A stretch of 64,000 nt of DNA, taken from Mesorhizobium sp. B2-4-15 (GTDB lineage Bacteria > Pseudomonadota > Alphaproteobacteria > Rhizobiales > Rhizobiaceae). The notes beneath the pieces are model-generated. The model was given only the letters and a program-made list of their open reading frames with translations. It searched no databases and was not told where the DNA came from. Below are positions 49,080 through 57,772 of the stretch, piece by piece. Position numbers and translations under genes: made by a program. The stretch spans positions 1 to 64,000 of the forward strand of contig NZ_VFUZ01000010.1 in NCBI RefSeq assembly GCF_006658505.1, in the 5' to 3' direction. Each line of letters opens with the position of its first letter. The stretch's first letter is position 1.

Positions 49080-49853
49080 TTAGCGGCGGTCGCCCATGAA
49101 CTGCAGCAGGAACATGAACAGGTTGATGAAGTCGAGGTAGAGCCTCAACGCGCCCATGATCGCCTTACGGCCGGCGACGTCGGAAGCGTCACCCTCGAAA
49201 TACATCTCCTTGATGTTCTGCGTGTCATAGGCGGTGAGGCCGGCGAAGACCAGGACGCCGATCGCCGAGACGGCGAAGGACAGCGCCGACGACTGCAGGA
49301 AGATATTGATCACCGACGCGATGATGATGCCGAACACGCCCATGATCAGGAACGAGCCCATCGCCGTCAGGTCGCGCTTGGTCGTGTAGCCGTACAACGA
49401 CAGCGCGCCGAAGGCGGCGGCGGTGGCGAAGAAGGTCTGCGAGATGCTTGCCGTGGTGTAGACCAGGAAGATCGAAGATAGCGACAGGCCTACCAGGCCG
49501 GCATAGACCCAGAATGTGGTCTGCGCCGCCGAAACACTCATCGACTGGACGCGGAACGACAGGAAGAACACGGCGGCGAGCGGCGCCAGTATCACCACCC
49601 AGCGCAGCGGCGAACCGAAGATCGCGTAGCCGAACGAGGTCAGCATCTCGCCGCTCGGCAGCGTGGCGACAGCCGAGGCCGGATCGGTCGTGGTCGCCAG
49701 CATGATCGTGCCGACGGCGGCAAGGCCGGTGATGAGGAGGCCAAGCCCCATCAAATTGTAGACCTTGATCATGTAGGCGCGCAGGCCCTGGTCGATATCG
49801 ACGGCGGCGCCGGGCACGGCGCGCGTCTGATAATTGCGAATGGGATCAGCCAT
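49080..49853 (-). CDS. BAX inhibitor-1/YccA-family membrane protein (YbhL-like)
   Basis: A 257-residue polytopic protein with seven hydrophobic segments. Family motifs: AYMIKVYNLMGLGLLITGLAA, the mid segment VFLVYTTASISQTFFATAA, and the end VFAGLTAYDTQNIKEMYFEG followed by LYLDFINLFMFLLQ. Bacterial members are pH-linked calcium-leak channels or regulators of membrane proteases. A predicted ybhL leader RNA lies upstream. Single gene. Confidence 0.94.
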   Translation of the reverse strand: MADPIRNYQTRAVPGAAVDIDQGLRAYMIKVYNLMGLGLLITGLAAVGTIMLATTTDPASAVATLPSGEMLTSFGYAIFGSPLRWVVILAPLAAVFFLSFRVQSMSVSAAQTTFWVYAGLVGLSLSSIFLVYTTASISQTFFATAAAFGALSLYGYTTKRDLTAMGSFLIMGVFGIIIASVINIFLQSSALSFAVSAIGVLVFAGLTAYDTQNIKEMYFEGDASDVAGRKAIMGALRLYLDFINLFMFLLQFMGDRR

Positions 49854-49879
49854 TGTAGTCCTCTATTGCTTCTGCCCCG

Positions 49880-49960
49880 TCCGGTGCGGGTCCTGCCGGA
49901 TATACATCCGCCGAACCCAGGCGCCGCTGGCGGGGCTCCAGCATGCCTGTGGCGAAATAT
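49880..49960 (-). ncRNA. ybhL leader RNA motif
   Basis: On the minus strand upstream of the BAX-inhibitor gene, CAGGC (49949-49945) pairs with GCCTG (49922-49918) and encloses GCTGG/CCAGC with an AGCCCCG loop; a second arm runs from GGTTC to GGACC (to 49889) with GGAT/ATCC inside. A conserved structured element in front of ybhL genes of Rhizobiales was described by comparative genomics as the ybhL motif; this fits in place, size and layout. Ligand unknown. Confidence 0.6.
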
Positions 49961-50096
49961 GATGGTTATTCGCGTCGAGAACAAGACCGTAACGGCGTGT
50001 AACGGTTCGTGAAAGCACGAAATCCAGCTCCATCAGTGCCTTCAGGCGGCATTCTTACCAAGATTTAACCCGAGACAGGGCGCGCCGACCGGCGAA

Positions 50097-52646
50097 TCAG
50101 AGATTGCGCAGCACGGGTGCCGCCTTGTGGCCGAGCACCCGCCAGGTGCCGGCGAGGCCGATGCCGACGGTGATGACAAGCGAAAACAGGATGGTCGCCA
50201 CCGCCACCTCGGGCATGAAATGCGATGGCAATGTCATGATGTGGGCGACGATGTACCAGGCCGCGATCCCGCCGGCCGCCAGCGCGAACATCGCCGTGGC
50301 CAATCCGATCAGCATGTACTCCAGGGAGAATGCCGTGATCAGCGTTCTCCTGGTGGCGCCCAGCGTCTTCAGCACCACCGCATCGTGGATACGCGCCCGG
50401 TTGCCGGCGGCGAGCGCGCCGGCCAGCACCAGCACCGAAGCGATCAGCGCCACGCCGGCCGCCGCCCGGATCGCGGTGCCGAGCTGGCCGACCAGCCGGT
50501 TGACGACATCGAGCGCGTCCTTGACGCGCACCGTGATCACCGCCGGGAAAGCGCGGGTGACGGCATTGAGGATGCGGGCATCGTCGGCCGTGGTGGCGCT
50601 CTTTTCGGTCAGCGTCGCCATCCAGCCATGCGGCGCGCCGGCGAAGGTGTTGGGCGAGAACACCATGACGAAATTTATGCCCATCGTCTCCCATTCGACC
50701 TGGCGGAAATTGGCGATCCTGGCTGTGACGTTGCGGCCGAGCACATTGACGGTGACGGTATCGCCGAGCTTCAGCCCGATCTCCTTGCCCTCCCGCGCCG
50801 AAAACGAGACCAGCGGCTCGCCGGTATACTCGTCCGGCCACCAATTGCCCTCGGTCAGCGTCGCGTTTACCGGTTGCCTGGCGTCATAGGTCAGGCCGCG
50901 ATCGCCTTTGAGCACCCACGCGCCTTCGGCCGGGACCTTGACCTTGTCGACATCGACGCCGTTGAGCGCCATCACCCGCCCGCGCAGCATCGGCACCTTG
51001 ACCAGCGTCCCCTGTGGCGCCTCCTTGCCGATCAGCGTGGAGAACGCGTCGACATCGCTGCCCTGGATATCGACGAAGAAAAAGTTCGGCGCCCGCTCCG
51101 GCAGGCTGCCGGAGATCTGCCGCCGCAGATTGCCGTCGATCAGCGCCAGCGTCACCAGCAGCGTCAGCCCAAGCCCCAGCGACAGCACCACCGACGGCGT
51201 CAAGGCGCCTGGCCGGTGGATATTGCCGACGGCGAGCCTGAGCGCCACGAAGCGCACGCGCGGGCTCTTCCTTGCCACCCATTGCACCAGCCCGCCGACC
51301 AGGCGCAGCACCAGGAAGGCGAAGATAGTGGCGCCGACGAAGATCGAGGCGATGCGCTGGTCGCCGGAGAACAGGATGGCGAGCGCCGCCAGCAGCAGCG
51401 CGATGCCGATCGCCGACGCGACATAGATCGGGCGCGGAAAGCCGCGGCCTTCCAGGCCCATCTCCCGGAACAGCGCGGTTGCCGGCACGTCGCGGGCGCG
51501 CCCGAGCGGCAAAAGCGCGAAGGCCAGCGTCACCAGCAGCCCGAACAGCGCCGCCATGGCGAGCGCGCCGGGGTAGAAGCCGCCTTGCGCCGGCACCGGA
51601 ATGACGGACTGCAGCGCGGCACTTGCCACGAACGGCATCAGCGCTCCGAGCACCAGGCCAAGGACAATGCCGAGCAGGGCGATTATGAGAATCTGCACGA
51701 GATAGACGGCAAAGACGAAGCCGCCGGAAGCGCCCAGGCTCTTGAAGGTCGCGATGACGCCGCGCTTGCCGTCGAGATAGGCGCGCACCGCATTGGCGAC
51801 GCCGACGCCGCCGACCACCAGAGCCGTCAGCCCGACCAGCGTCAGGAATTGCGAGAAGCGCTCGATGTTGGACGACAGCGCGGGTGCCGCATTGCTACGC
51901 GTGCGGATCGACCAGCCGGCCTCGGGGAAATCCTTGGCGGCCTGGTCCTGGATGGCCTTGAGCCGCGCCTCGTCGGCATCGGCGGGCAGCCGGATCTTGT
52001 AGGCATTTTCGACCAGGCTGCCCGGCTGGACCAGCCCGGTGGCCGCCAGGCCTTCGGTCGAGATCATCAGCCTTGGCGCGAAGCCGAAACCGTCGGACAC
52101 GGCGTCCGGCTCGGTCACCAGCCTGGCGCGCAGTTCGAAGGTGGCGGTGCCAAGCTTCAGCCGGTCACCAGGCTTGAGATGCAGCCGTTCGAACAGCAGA
52201 TCGGGTGCGGCCGCGCCAAAGACGCCGAATTCCTCGCCGAAAAGTTCCTGCTTCGTCAGCTTCGGTTCAGTTTCCAGCGCGCCATAGAGCGGATAGGCAT
52301 CGTCGACCGCCTTGGCCTCGACCAGCGCTTGGTCGGTTCCGTCGGCCAGCCGCGCCATCGAGCGCATGCTTGCGGTGCGCGAAACAGCGCCCAGCCCGTC
52401 GAGGAAACCGCGCTCCGCCGGGCTGGCGTCGCGCTGGTTGATCTGGAAACGGAGATCCCCACCAAGCAGCGTCTGGCCCTGATTGGCAACGCCGGCGGTG
52501 ATCGAGCGGGCCACCGAATTGACGCCGCCGATCGCCGCGACGCCGAGTGCGATGCAGGCGAGGAAGATCAGGAAGCCGGACAGGCCGCCGCGCATCTCGC
52601 GCAGCGAGAAGCGGACGGCAAGCTTCAACATCCGCGCCAACGGCAT
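50097..52646 (-). CDS. FtsX-like ABC transporter permease (YbbP type)
   Basis: An 849-residue permease. Two FtsX/MacB-like halves: an N-terminal helix (20-42), a periplasmic domain (about 45-250), three helices (about 260-390), two or more linking helices near 400-460, a second periplasmic domain, and three helices at the end. SLREMRGGLSGFLIFLACIALGVAA and GVANAVRAYLDGKRGVIATFKSLGA are family motifs. In E. coli the ybbA-ybbP pair sits beside tesA as here. The role is probably lipid or lipoprotein-linked transport. Coupled by one base to the ATPase gene. Confidence 0.92.
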   Translation of the reverse strand: MPLARMLKLAVRFSLREMRGGLSGFLIFLACIALGVAAIGGVNSVARSITAGVANQGQTLLGGDLRFQINQRDASPAERGFLDGLGAVSRTASMRSMARLADGTDQALVEAKAVDDAYPLYGALETEPKLTKQELFGEEFGVFGAAAPDLLFERLHLKPGDRLKLGTATFELRARLVTEPDAVSDGFGFAPRLMISTEGLAATGLVQPGSLVENAYKIRLPADADEARLKAIQDQAAKDFPEAGWSIRTRSNAAPALSSNIERFSQFLTLVGLTALVVGGVGVANAVRAYLDGKRGVIATFKSLGASGGFVFAVYLVQILIIALLGIVLGLVLGALMPFVASAALQSVIPVPAQGGFYPGALAMAALFGLLVTLAFALLPLGRARDVPATALFREMGLEGRGFPRPIYVASAIGIALLLAALAILFSGDQRIASIFVGATIFAFLVLRLVGGLVQWVARKSPRVRFVALRLAVGNIHRPGALTPSVVLSLGLGLTLLVTLALIDGNLRRQISGSLPERAPNFFFVDIQGSDVDAFSTLIGKEAPQGTLVKVPMLRGRVMALNGVDVDKVKVPAEGAWVLKGDRGLTYDARQPVNATLTEGNWWPDEYTGEPLVSFSAREGKEIGLKLGDTVTVNVLGRNVTARIANFRQVEWETMGINFVMVFSPNTFAGAPHGWMATLTEKSATTADDARILNAVTRAFPAVITVRVKDALDVVNRLVGQLGTAIRAAAGVALIASVLVLAGALAAGNRARIHDAVVLKTLGATRRTLITAFSLEYMLIGLATAMFALAAGGIAAWYIVAHIMTLPSHFMPEVAVATILFSLVITVGIGLAGTWRVLGHKAAPVLRNL

Positions 52647-53341
52647 CAGGCGGTGACCTTCAACGGCTCCGACGCCTCGATCCGGCCGGAGCGCATCGAA
52701 ACCTGGCGCGAGCAGCGCGCCGCCAGCGCCGGATCATGGGTGACCAGCACCAGCGTCATGCCACGTTCGGCCGCCTTGGCGAACAGAAGGTCGGCGACCT
52801 GCCGCCCCGTCGCCTGGTCGAGATTGCCGGTCGGCTCGTCGGCGATGAGAATGCGTGGGGAAGGCGCCAGCGCCCGGGCGATCGCCACGCGCTGCTGTTC
52901 GCCGCCCGACAATTCGCCGGGGTAATGGGTGACGCGGTCGCTCAGGCCCACCGCCGCCAGTTCCCGTTCCGCCACCGAAAACGGATCGGCATGGCCGGCC
53001 AGCTCCAAGGGCACCGCGACATTTTCCAGCGCCGTCATGTTGGGGATGAGATGAAAGGACTGGAACACGATGCCAATGTTTCGGCCACGAAACGAAGCGA
53101 CCTGATCCTCGCTCCTGCCGTTGAGCAGCTCGCCAGCGATTCGTACCGTGCCCGAATCGACCCTTTCCAGTCCTGCCAGCACCATCAGGAGAGTCGACTT
53201 GCCGGAGCCCGAAGGGCCAACGATGCCGGTTGCCTCGCCATGCGCCACCTCGAGGCTGACGCCTTTCAGTACATGGACCGACGAAGCGCCTTCGCCGAGC
53301 GTCAGCGATACGTCTTTCAGCGCGATGACCGCTTCTGTCAA
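52646..53341 (-). CDS. ABC transporter ATP-binding protein (YbbA type)
   Basis: A 231-residue MacB/LolD-type ATPase. Walker A GPSGSGKSTLL, Q-loop IVFQSFHLIPNMTALENV, signature LSGGEQQRVAIARAL, Walker B RILIADEPTGNLD and H-loop VLVTHD. It powers the large permease encoded just downstream. Starts at TTG 53341; no ATG is nearby. The divergent tesA starts 88 bp away, so the two share a promoter region. Confidence 0.94.
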   Translation of the reverse strand: MTEAVIALKDVSLTLGEGASSVHVLKGVSLEVAHGEATGIVGPSGSGKSTLLMVLAGLERVDSGTVRIAGELLNGRSEDQVASFRGRNIGIVFQSFHLIPNMTALENVAVPLELAGHADPFSVAERELAAVGLSDRVTHYPGELSGGEQQRVAIARALAPSPRILIADEPTGNLDQATGRQVADLLFAKAAERGMTLVLVTHDPALAARCSRQVSMRSGRIEASEPLKVTA

Positions 53342-53429
53342 AATGAAAGCGTCCTATATGGAGGATGAAGGCGTTGCTTACCGGAAGCCGCCGCCCGAAA
53401 GAATCTCTTGGTCATATGGGGCCTGACGC

Positions 53430-54074
53430 ATGTCTTTCAAACGCCGATTTGCCGCAGGCCTGATCCTTTTCCTTGCCATTTGCGGCGCCATTTCGTCGGC
53501 GCGGGCCGGGCCATTCAAGATCGTCGGCTTCGGTGACAGCCTGATGGCGGGTTTCGGCCTCGGGCCCGGCGATGGATTTACCGACAAGCTGCAGGCAGCG
53601 CTGCGCGCCAAGGGCCATGACGTCTCCGTCAGCGATGCCGGTGTCTCGGGCGATACGTCGAGCGGCGGCTTGGCGCGGCTCGACTGGTCGGTGCCAGACG
53701 GCACGCAACTGGTCATCCTCGAACTCGGCGCCAACGACATGCTGCGCGGCATCTCGCCCGACATCACAAGGAAGAACCTGGACGAGATGCTGGGCAAGCT
53801 GAAACAGCGCAAGATTGCCGTGCTGCTCGCCGGCATGCGCGCCGCGCCCAATCTCGGCGCGGATTACCAAAGCGCCTTCGACGCCGTCTTTCCGGATCTG
53901 GCCAAGAAATACGACGTCGCTCTCTACCCGTTCTTCCTCGACGGTGTCGCCGGCCAGCCCGCTTTGCAGCTCGAGGACGGCCTGCATCCGAACGCAAAGG
54001 GGGTCGACCTGATGGTCGAGCGCATCCTGCCGACGGTCGAGAAGCTCATCACGGCGGCGCCGGGAGGCTCGTGA
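53430..54074 (+). CDS. tesA: Periplasmic GDSL esterase (TesA, thioesterase I-like)
   Basis: A 214-residue SGNH hydrolase with a signal peptide (cut after SSARA, about residue 26). Block I FGDSLMAGFG has the catalytic Ser, block III is LGANDML, and the Asp-His pair is in DGLHPNAKG. It cleaves acyl esters and acyl-CoA. It is divergent from the ybbA-ybbP-like genes, the same association as in E. coli. Confidence 0.93.
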   Translation: MSFKRRFAAGLILFLAICGAISSARAGPFKIVGFGDSLMAGFGLGPGDGFTDKLQAALRAKGHDVSVSDAGVSGDTSSGGLARLDWSVPDGTQLVILELGANDMLRGISPDITRKNLDEMLGKLKQRKIAVLLAGMRAAPNLGADYQSAFDAVFPDLAKKYDVALYPFFLDGVAGQPALQLEDGLHPNAKGVDLMVERILPTVEKLITAAPGGS

Positions 54075-54202
54075 AACCGGAGAAAACTTCCTTCCCTAAG
54101 GGAAATATTTAGCAAAGCCTGTGACCAATATACCTCTTGCTCCGTTTGACTATCGATGATTCGCTATGGGTGACAGTTCGATTCGAGGAAGGGAGGCTCT
54201 TC

Positions 54203-54799
54203 ATGCCGCGTCTTTTCACCGCCCTCGAAATTCCGCGTGACGCTGCCCTTTCGCTGTCCCTGCTGCGGGGCGGCCTGCCCGGGGCCCGCTGGATCGATGT
54301 CGAAAACTACCATTTGACGCTGCGCTTCATCGGCGATGTCGAGGGCCATGTCGCCGACGAGATCGCCAATGCGCTCGACCGGGTCCATCGCCCCTCCTTC
54401 TCGCTGACCTTGTCCGGCGTCGGTGCTTTCGGCCAGAAGAAGCCGCATGCCGTGTGGGCCGGCGCCGTCCCCTCGCCGGACCTCAACGCGCTCCAGGGCG
54501 AGATCGAGCGCATCTGCCAGCGGCTCGGCATTCCCGCCGACCCGCGCAAGTTCATGCCGCATGTGACGTTGGCGCGCCTGCGCAATTCAAGCCCGCTGGA
54601 TGTCGCCCAGTATCTCTCGGCGCGCGGCAATTTCTCGACCATGCCGTTCCGCATCAGCCGCTTCGTCCTGATGTCGTCGCGCGATTCGGTCGGGGGCGGC
54701 CCCTATATCGTCGAGGAGGCCTGGCCGTTGTCGGGCGGCGATGCCCGCGCCGTCAGCCGCATCGCCAATGCCTCCGATGCCTCGCGGATCATGCGGTAG
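54203..54799 (+). CDS. thpR: RNA 2',3'-cyclic phosphodiesterase (2'-5' RNA ligase family)
   Basis: A 198-residue 2H phosphoesterase. Both HxT motifs are present: YHLTLRFIGD near residue 36 and PHVTLARL near residue 121; FTALEIP opens the fold and WPL is near the end. It hydrolyses 2',3'-cyclic RNA ends. ATG 54203 has GGGAGG eight bases before. The last 97 bases overlap the 3' end of the phosphatase gene on the other strand. Confidence 0.92.
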   Translation: MPRLFTALEIPRDAALSLSLLRGGLPGARWIDVENYHLTLRFIGDVEGHVADEIANALDRVHRPSFSLTLSGVGAFGQKKPHAVWAGAVPSPDLNALQGEIERICQRLGIPADPRKFMPHVTLARLRNSSPLDVAQYLSARGNFSTMPFRISRFVLMSSRDSVGGGPYIVEEAWPLSGGDARAVSRIANASDASRIMR

Positions 54800-55221
54800 A
54801 CCTCGGCAAAGGCCTCCTGCCCTTCATAGTAAGGATCCGGCACGTCGCGCGCGTCGCCTTGTGCAAACTCGAGGAACAGGTGCACCCGGTCGCGCATGGC
54901 GGCGGGCGCCAGTGCCCTGAGGTCGGCGACATTCGAACGGTCCATGCCGAGGATCAGGTCGAAGCGGTGAAAATCCTGCGGCGTGATCTTGCGCGCGCGC
55001 TGCCCGGAAATGTCTCTGCCGTGATGCGCCGCGATCGCCATCGCGCGCGGATCGGGCGCCGAGCCGACCTCCCAGCCGCTGGTCGCCGCCGAATCGAGCA
55101 GCATGTCCCGCGCCAGTCCGCGCTCCGTCCATACGGCCTGAAAGACGCCCTCGGCCAACGGTGAGCGGCAGATATTGCCGAGGCAGACGAAGAGAATGGA
55201 TTTTATGGGCTTTGCGCTCAT
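54703..55221 (-). CDS. Low-molecular-weight protein-tyrosine phosphatase
   Basis: A 172-residue LMW-PTP. The P-loop CLGNICRS near residue 13 holds the catalytic Cys and Arg; the general acid is in VPDPYYEG near residue 128. It may act on polysaccharide-linked tyrosine kinases or low-molecular arsenate/phosphoester substrates. The C-terminus is extended by about 15 residues beyond the fold into the overlap with thpR. Confidence 0.92.
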   Translation of the reverse strand: MSAKPIKSILFVCLGNICRSPLAEGVFQAVWTERGLARDMLLDSAATSGWEVGSAPDPRAMAIAAHHGRDISGQRARKITPQDFHRFDLILGMDRSNVADLRALAPAAMRDRVHLFLEFAQGDARDVPDPYYEGQEAFAEVYRMIREASEALAMRLTARASPPDNGQASSTI

Positions 55222-55244
55222 CGATCCCAGGCTGTTCTATCCGG

Positions 55245-55338
55245 TCGTTTTCCCAAGACCGCAACGCACTTTTGGGCGACATGCCTGCTTTGCGCATGTC
55301 GTTTTCCCAAAACCGCAACGCACTTTTGGGCGACATGC
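55245..55338. repeat. Dispersed GCATGTCG family repeat, tandem pair
   Basis: Two copies of CGTTTTCCCAARACCGCAACG with CACTTTTGGGCGACATGC: 55245-55284 and 55294-55338. They lie just upstream of phhB. A third copy overlaps the methyltransferase start at 6338-6386, and a partial copy is at 30181-30216. Confidence 0.85.
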
Positions 55339-55381
55339 AGTATGGTGGGGGTCATCTTTGCAAATAGCATGGGAACCGAAC

Positions 55382-55678
55382 ATGACGAGAGAAAAACTGT
55401 CCAAGGATGCCATCACCGAAGCCCTGGCCGGGCTCGCCGGCTGGGCGCTGGCCTCTGACGGCGCCTCGATCAAGCGCAGCTTCGTCTTCGGCAATTTCTC
55501 CGAAGCCTTCGCCTTCATGACCCGCGTCGCGCTGGCCGCCGAGAAGATGGACCATCATCCGGACTGGTCGAATGTCTACAAGACGGTCGACGTGACCTTG
55601 AACACCCATGATGCCGGCGGCGTGACCGCGCTGGACGTCGAGCTGGCGAAGAAGATGAACCGCTTCGCCGGCGGCTGA
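55382..55678 (+). CDS. phhB: Pterin-4a-carbinolamine dehydratase
   Basis: A 98-residue PCD/DCoH protein. The active-site signature is KMDHHPDWSNVYKTVDV with the His pair and Asp-Trp, and LNTHDAGGVTALD holds the third His. It recycles 4a-hydroxytetrahydropterin; no phenylalanine hydroxylase is nearby, so it may serve molybdopterin or other pterin enzymes. The family FSEAFAFMTRVALAAE helix precedes the motif. Confidence 0.93.
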   Translation: MTREKLSKDAITEALAGLAGWALASDGASIKRSFVFGNFSEAFAFMTRVALAAEKMDHHPDWSNVYKTVDVTLNTHDAGGVTALDVELAKKMNRFAGG

Positions 55679-55814
55679 ACAGCTTCGCTTCCTGTCCGCA
55701 ATCCCGGCGAGACAGCCAAATTGGCGCCGGCATCTTGCAGGGGGGTTGGGCTTTCACCACATCTTCCCGCGCGGACATGCGCCAGGAAGCGCATCGGCCC
55801 GCAAGGAGATGTTG

Positions 55815-56177
55815 ATGGCGCAAGAATCCGGTTTTGATTTCTTCGGCTTTGGCGGCAAGCTCGGCGGCGAAGGCGAAGTGCGCGAGAAGTTCTGGCGCAC
55901 GGCCAAGAAGGCCGCGCGGCAGATCCCGTTCATGGAGGACGTTGTCGCGGCCTATTACTGCGCCATGGACAAGAACACGCCGCTGCGCGCCAAGGGCATA
56001 TTGGTGGCGGCGCTCGGCTATTTCGTCCTGCCGGTGGACCTGATCCCGGACTTCATCTTCGGGCTCGGCTTCACCGACGACATCGCGGTGCTGACCGCCG
56101 CGATCACCGCCGTCAGCGCCCATATCACGCCGGCGCATCGCCAGGCCGCCAAGGATGCCATCGCCGATAGGAGCTGA
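55815..56177 (+). CDS. YkvA-family (DUF1232) membrane protein
   Basis: A 120-residue protein. The DUF1232 core is DKNTPLRAKGILVAALGYFV with LPVDLIPDFIFGLGFTDD, where the LPxDLIPD motif is the hallmark, followed by a helix. A Phe/Gly-rich start precedes it. Function unknown. AAGGAG six bases before ATG 55815 supports this start over the ATG at 55809. Confidence 0.88.
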   Translation: MAQESGFDFFGFGGKLGGEGEVREKFWRTAKKAARQIPFMEDVVAAYYCAMDKNTPLRAKGILVAALGYFVLPVDLIPDFIFGLGFTDDIAVLTAAITAVSAHITPAHRQAAKDAIADRS

Positions 56178-56222
56178 GCCGGCGCGGTGTAAGGCGTGGA
56201 CGAGGCTCTGCTCCGCGGCCGG

Positions 56223-56837
56223 TCAAACCCACCGCCGCACCCGCGCCTTGTAGGCACGATACGCATCGCCGAATTTCCGCTCTAGATAGCGCTCTTCCCG
56301 CGCGATGACGCCGGTATTGATCACCCACAGCAGCGGGACGACCAGCCCGATGACCCAAAAACTTCCCGCCGCGACGCCCAGGCCCAAATAGACGAGGGTC
56401 GCTCCCAGATAAAATGGATTCCTGGTCCGCCGGTAGATACCGTCGACGACCAGCGCCGTCGTCGGCAGTGTCGGCGGAATATTGGTGCCAGCGGCGCGAA
56501 AGCGCCCCGCCGCCATGAAGATGATGACGAAGCCGCACGCCGCGAGCACGGCCCCGCCCAGATAGCGGGTGGACACCGGCACGGCCAGGACCGGCAGGGG
56601 AATGACCGCCTCGAGGACCGCTGCCGCCGCCAGGAAGCCGAGAAAGATCAAAGGTGGCAGCGCGATGACCCCCGCCACGTCGGGCGCGCCCGATCCGCCT
56701 GCAGCCTCCCGATCACCCGATCGCGGCGCCGCCGCGGCGCCACCGGCCACCGCCCGAATGGCAACACGAATGCCGAACACGACCAACAGGACAACAGTGC
56801 CACCCACCAGGATCAGGACCGTCCCGGATATGGCCAT
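56223..56837 (-). CDS. Isoprenylcysteine carboxyl methyltransferase-like membrane protein
   Basis: A 204-residue membrane protein with about five hydrophobic segments. The PEMT/ICMT signature is at the end: VVDGIYRRTRNPFYLGATLVY and EERYLERKFGDAYRAYKARVRRW. The family methylates isoprenylated or lipid acceptors, but the bacterial substrates are usually unknown. A Gly/Ala/Pro-rich loop of about 25 residues follows the first helix. Confidence 0.88.
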   Translation of the reverse strand: MAISGTVLILVGGTVVLLVVFGIRVAIRAVAGGAAAAPRSGDREAAGGSGAPDVAGVIALPPLIFLGFLAAAAVLEAVIPLPVLAVPVSTRYLGGAVLAACGFVIIFMAAGRFRAAGTNIPPTLPTTALVVDGIYRRTRNPFYLGATLVYLGLGVAAGSFWVIGLVVPLLWVINTGVIAREERYLERKFGDAYRAYKARVRRWV

Positions 56838-57202
56838 GACTGAAATCTCCCATACGCCACCAATGAGGGCGCCCAGGCCGAGCGCCTCGGAGCGCCTCGG
56901 AAACGAAAGCGGGCATCTTAGCGGCTGGAGGGATATTCGTCACGTGTCCCGGAAGTCAGGGTGGCTGCGGACCTGGCTTGAAAAGTCAAACTCTTGCCGC
57001 TTTCGTGGCCTCCAAGTCGCCAAAGGGACGCCGTGCCGGCCGCTGACAAGGCGGCGGCGCGGAGATGGCGGCGGTTTCCTGGGGGTGTGGGTCCTTTTCT
57101 CAAAGGAAATTCACCGTTTGGTAACCCAGATTAAATCAAAATGAAGCGACGGCAGGACGCAAGGCGGCCCGCCTCCGCACCATTTGGAATACGGGAAAGA
57201 CG
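56838..57202. other. Divergent intergenic region before the IalB gene
   Basis: About 365 bp between divergent genes. GAGCGCCTCGG is duplicated head to tail at 56880-56901. AT-rich sequence at 57100-57140 may hold the IalB promoter. No gene or known repeat recognised. Confidence 0.5.
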
Positions 57203-57706
57203 ATGCGCGGATTGATAGCTATAGTTTCGAGCCTGGTCGTGGTGGCCTTCGCAGCGCCGGCACTGGCGCAGCAAGCGACCAAGATCGGCCAGCACAATGC
57301 CTGGGGCACCTACAGCTACCAGGCATCGGGCGGCAAGGTCTGCTACGTGCTCACCGTGCCGACCGATAAGCAGCCGCCGACGCTCGACCACGGCGACATG
57401 TTCTTCTTCGTCAGTCAGCGGCCAGGCCAGCAGGTGTCCTACGAACCGCAGTTCATTGCCGGCTACAATTTCCAGGAAGGCTCCAAGGCTACCGTCACCA
57501 TCGACAAGAAGTCCTTCTCGATGTTCACGCGCGGCAAGTCGGCCTGGGTCGAGAACGCGGCCGAGGAACCGGTGCTGATCGCCGCCATGAAGACCGGCAC
57601 CGACATGAAGGTGACGGCGAAGTCCGGCCGCGGCAACCCCACCTCCTATGTCTTCTCGCTGAAGGGTATTTCGGCGGCGCTGTCGTCGATCGCCAAGTGC
57701 AAGTAA
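57203..57706 (+). CDS. Invasion-associated locus B (IalB) family protein
   Basis: A 167-residue protein with a signal peptide (cut after PALAQ). The domain fits IalB: AWGTYSYQASGGKVCYVLT, FFFVSQRPGQ, VTIDKKSFSMFTRGKSAWVE and VKAKSGRG-like KVTAKSGRGNPTSYVFSLKG. IalB proteins are periplasmic, found in Bartonella and most Rhizobiales, and linked to host entry or envelope stress; the function is unproven in symbionts. Two Cys (near 49 and 166). A terminator follows at 57731. Confidence 0.9.
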   Translation: MRGLIAIVSSLVVVAFAAPALAQQATKIGQHNAWGTYSYQASGGKVCYVLTVPTDKQPPTLDHGDMFFFVSQRPGQQVSYEPQFIAGYNFQEGSKATVTIDKKSFSMFTRGKSAWVENAAEEPVLIAAMKTGTDMKVTAKSGRGNPTSYVFSLKGISAALSSIAKCK

Positions 57707-57730
57707 GCACAAGCCGCATTTGAAACCGAA

Positions 57731-57755
57731 GGCCGGGCCGCAAGCTCGGCCTTTT
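57731..57755 (+). terminator. Rho-independent terminator after the IalB gene
   Basis: GGCCG(GGCC)G and GCTCGGCC (57731-57751) form a stem around a CAA loop, followed by TTTT. It stands 24 bp past the IalB stop and 18 bp before the end of the convergent ClC gene, so it may serve both. Confidence 0.75.
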
Positions 57756-57772
57756 GCTTCTGTGTATGTCTC

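Noticed and set aside
50127-52925. A 932-codon plus-strand open frame opposite the large permease gene
   Set aside because: High GC makes long antisense frames common. The translation is rich in Arg, His and Gln with no motif, while the minus strand has a full FtsX-like permease and ATPase.
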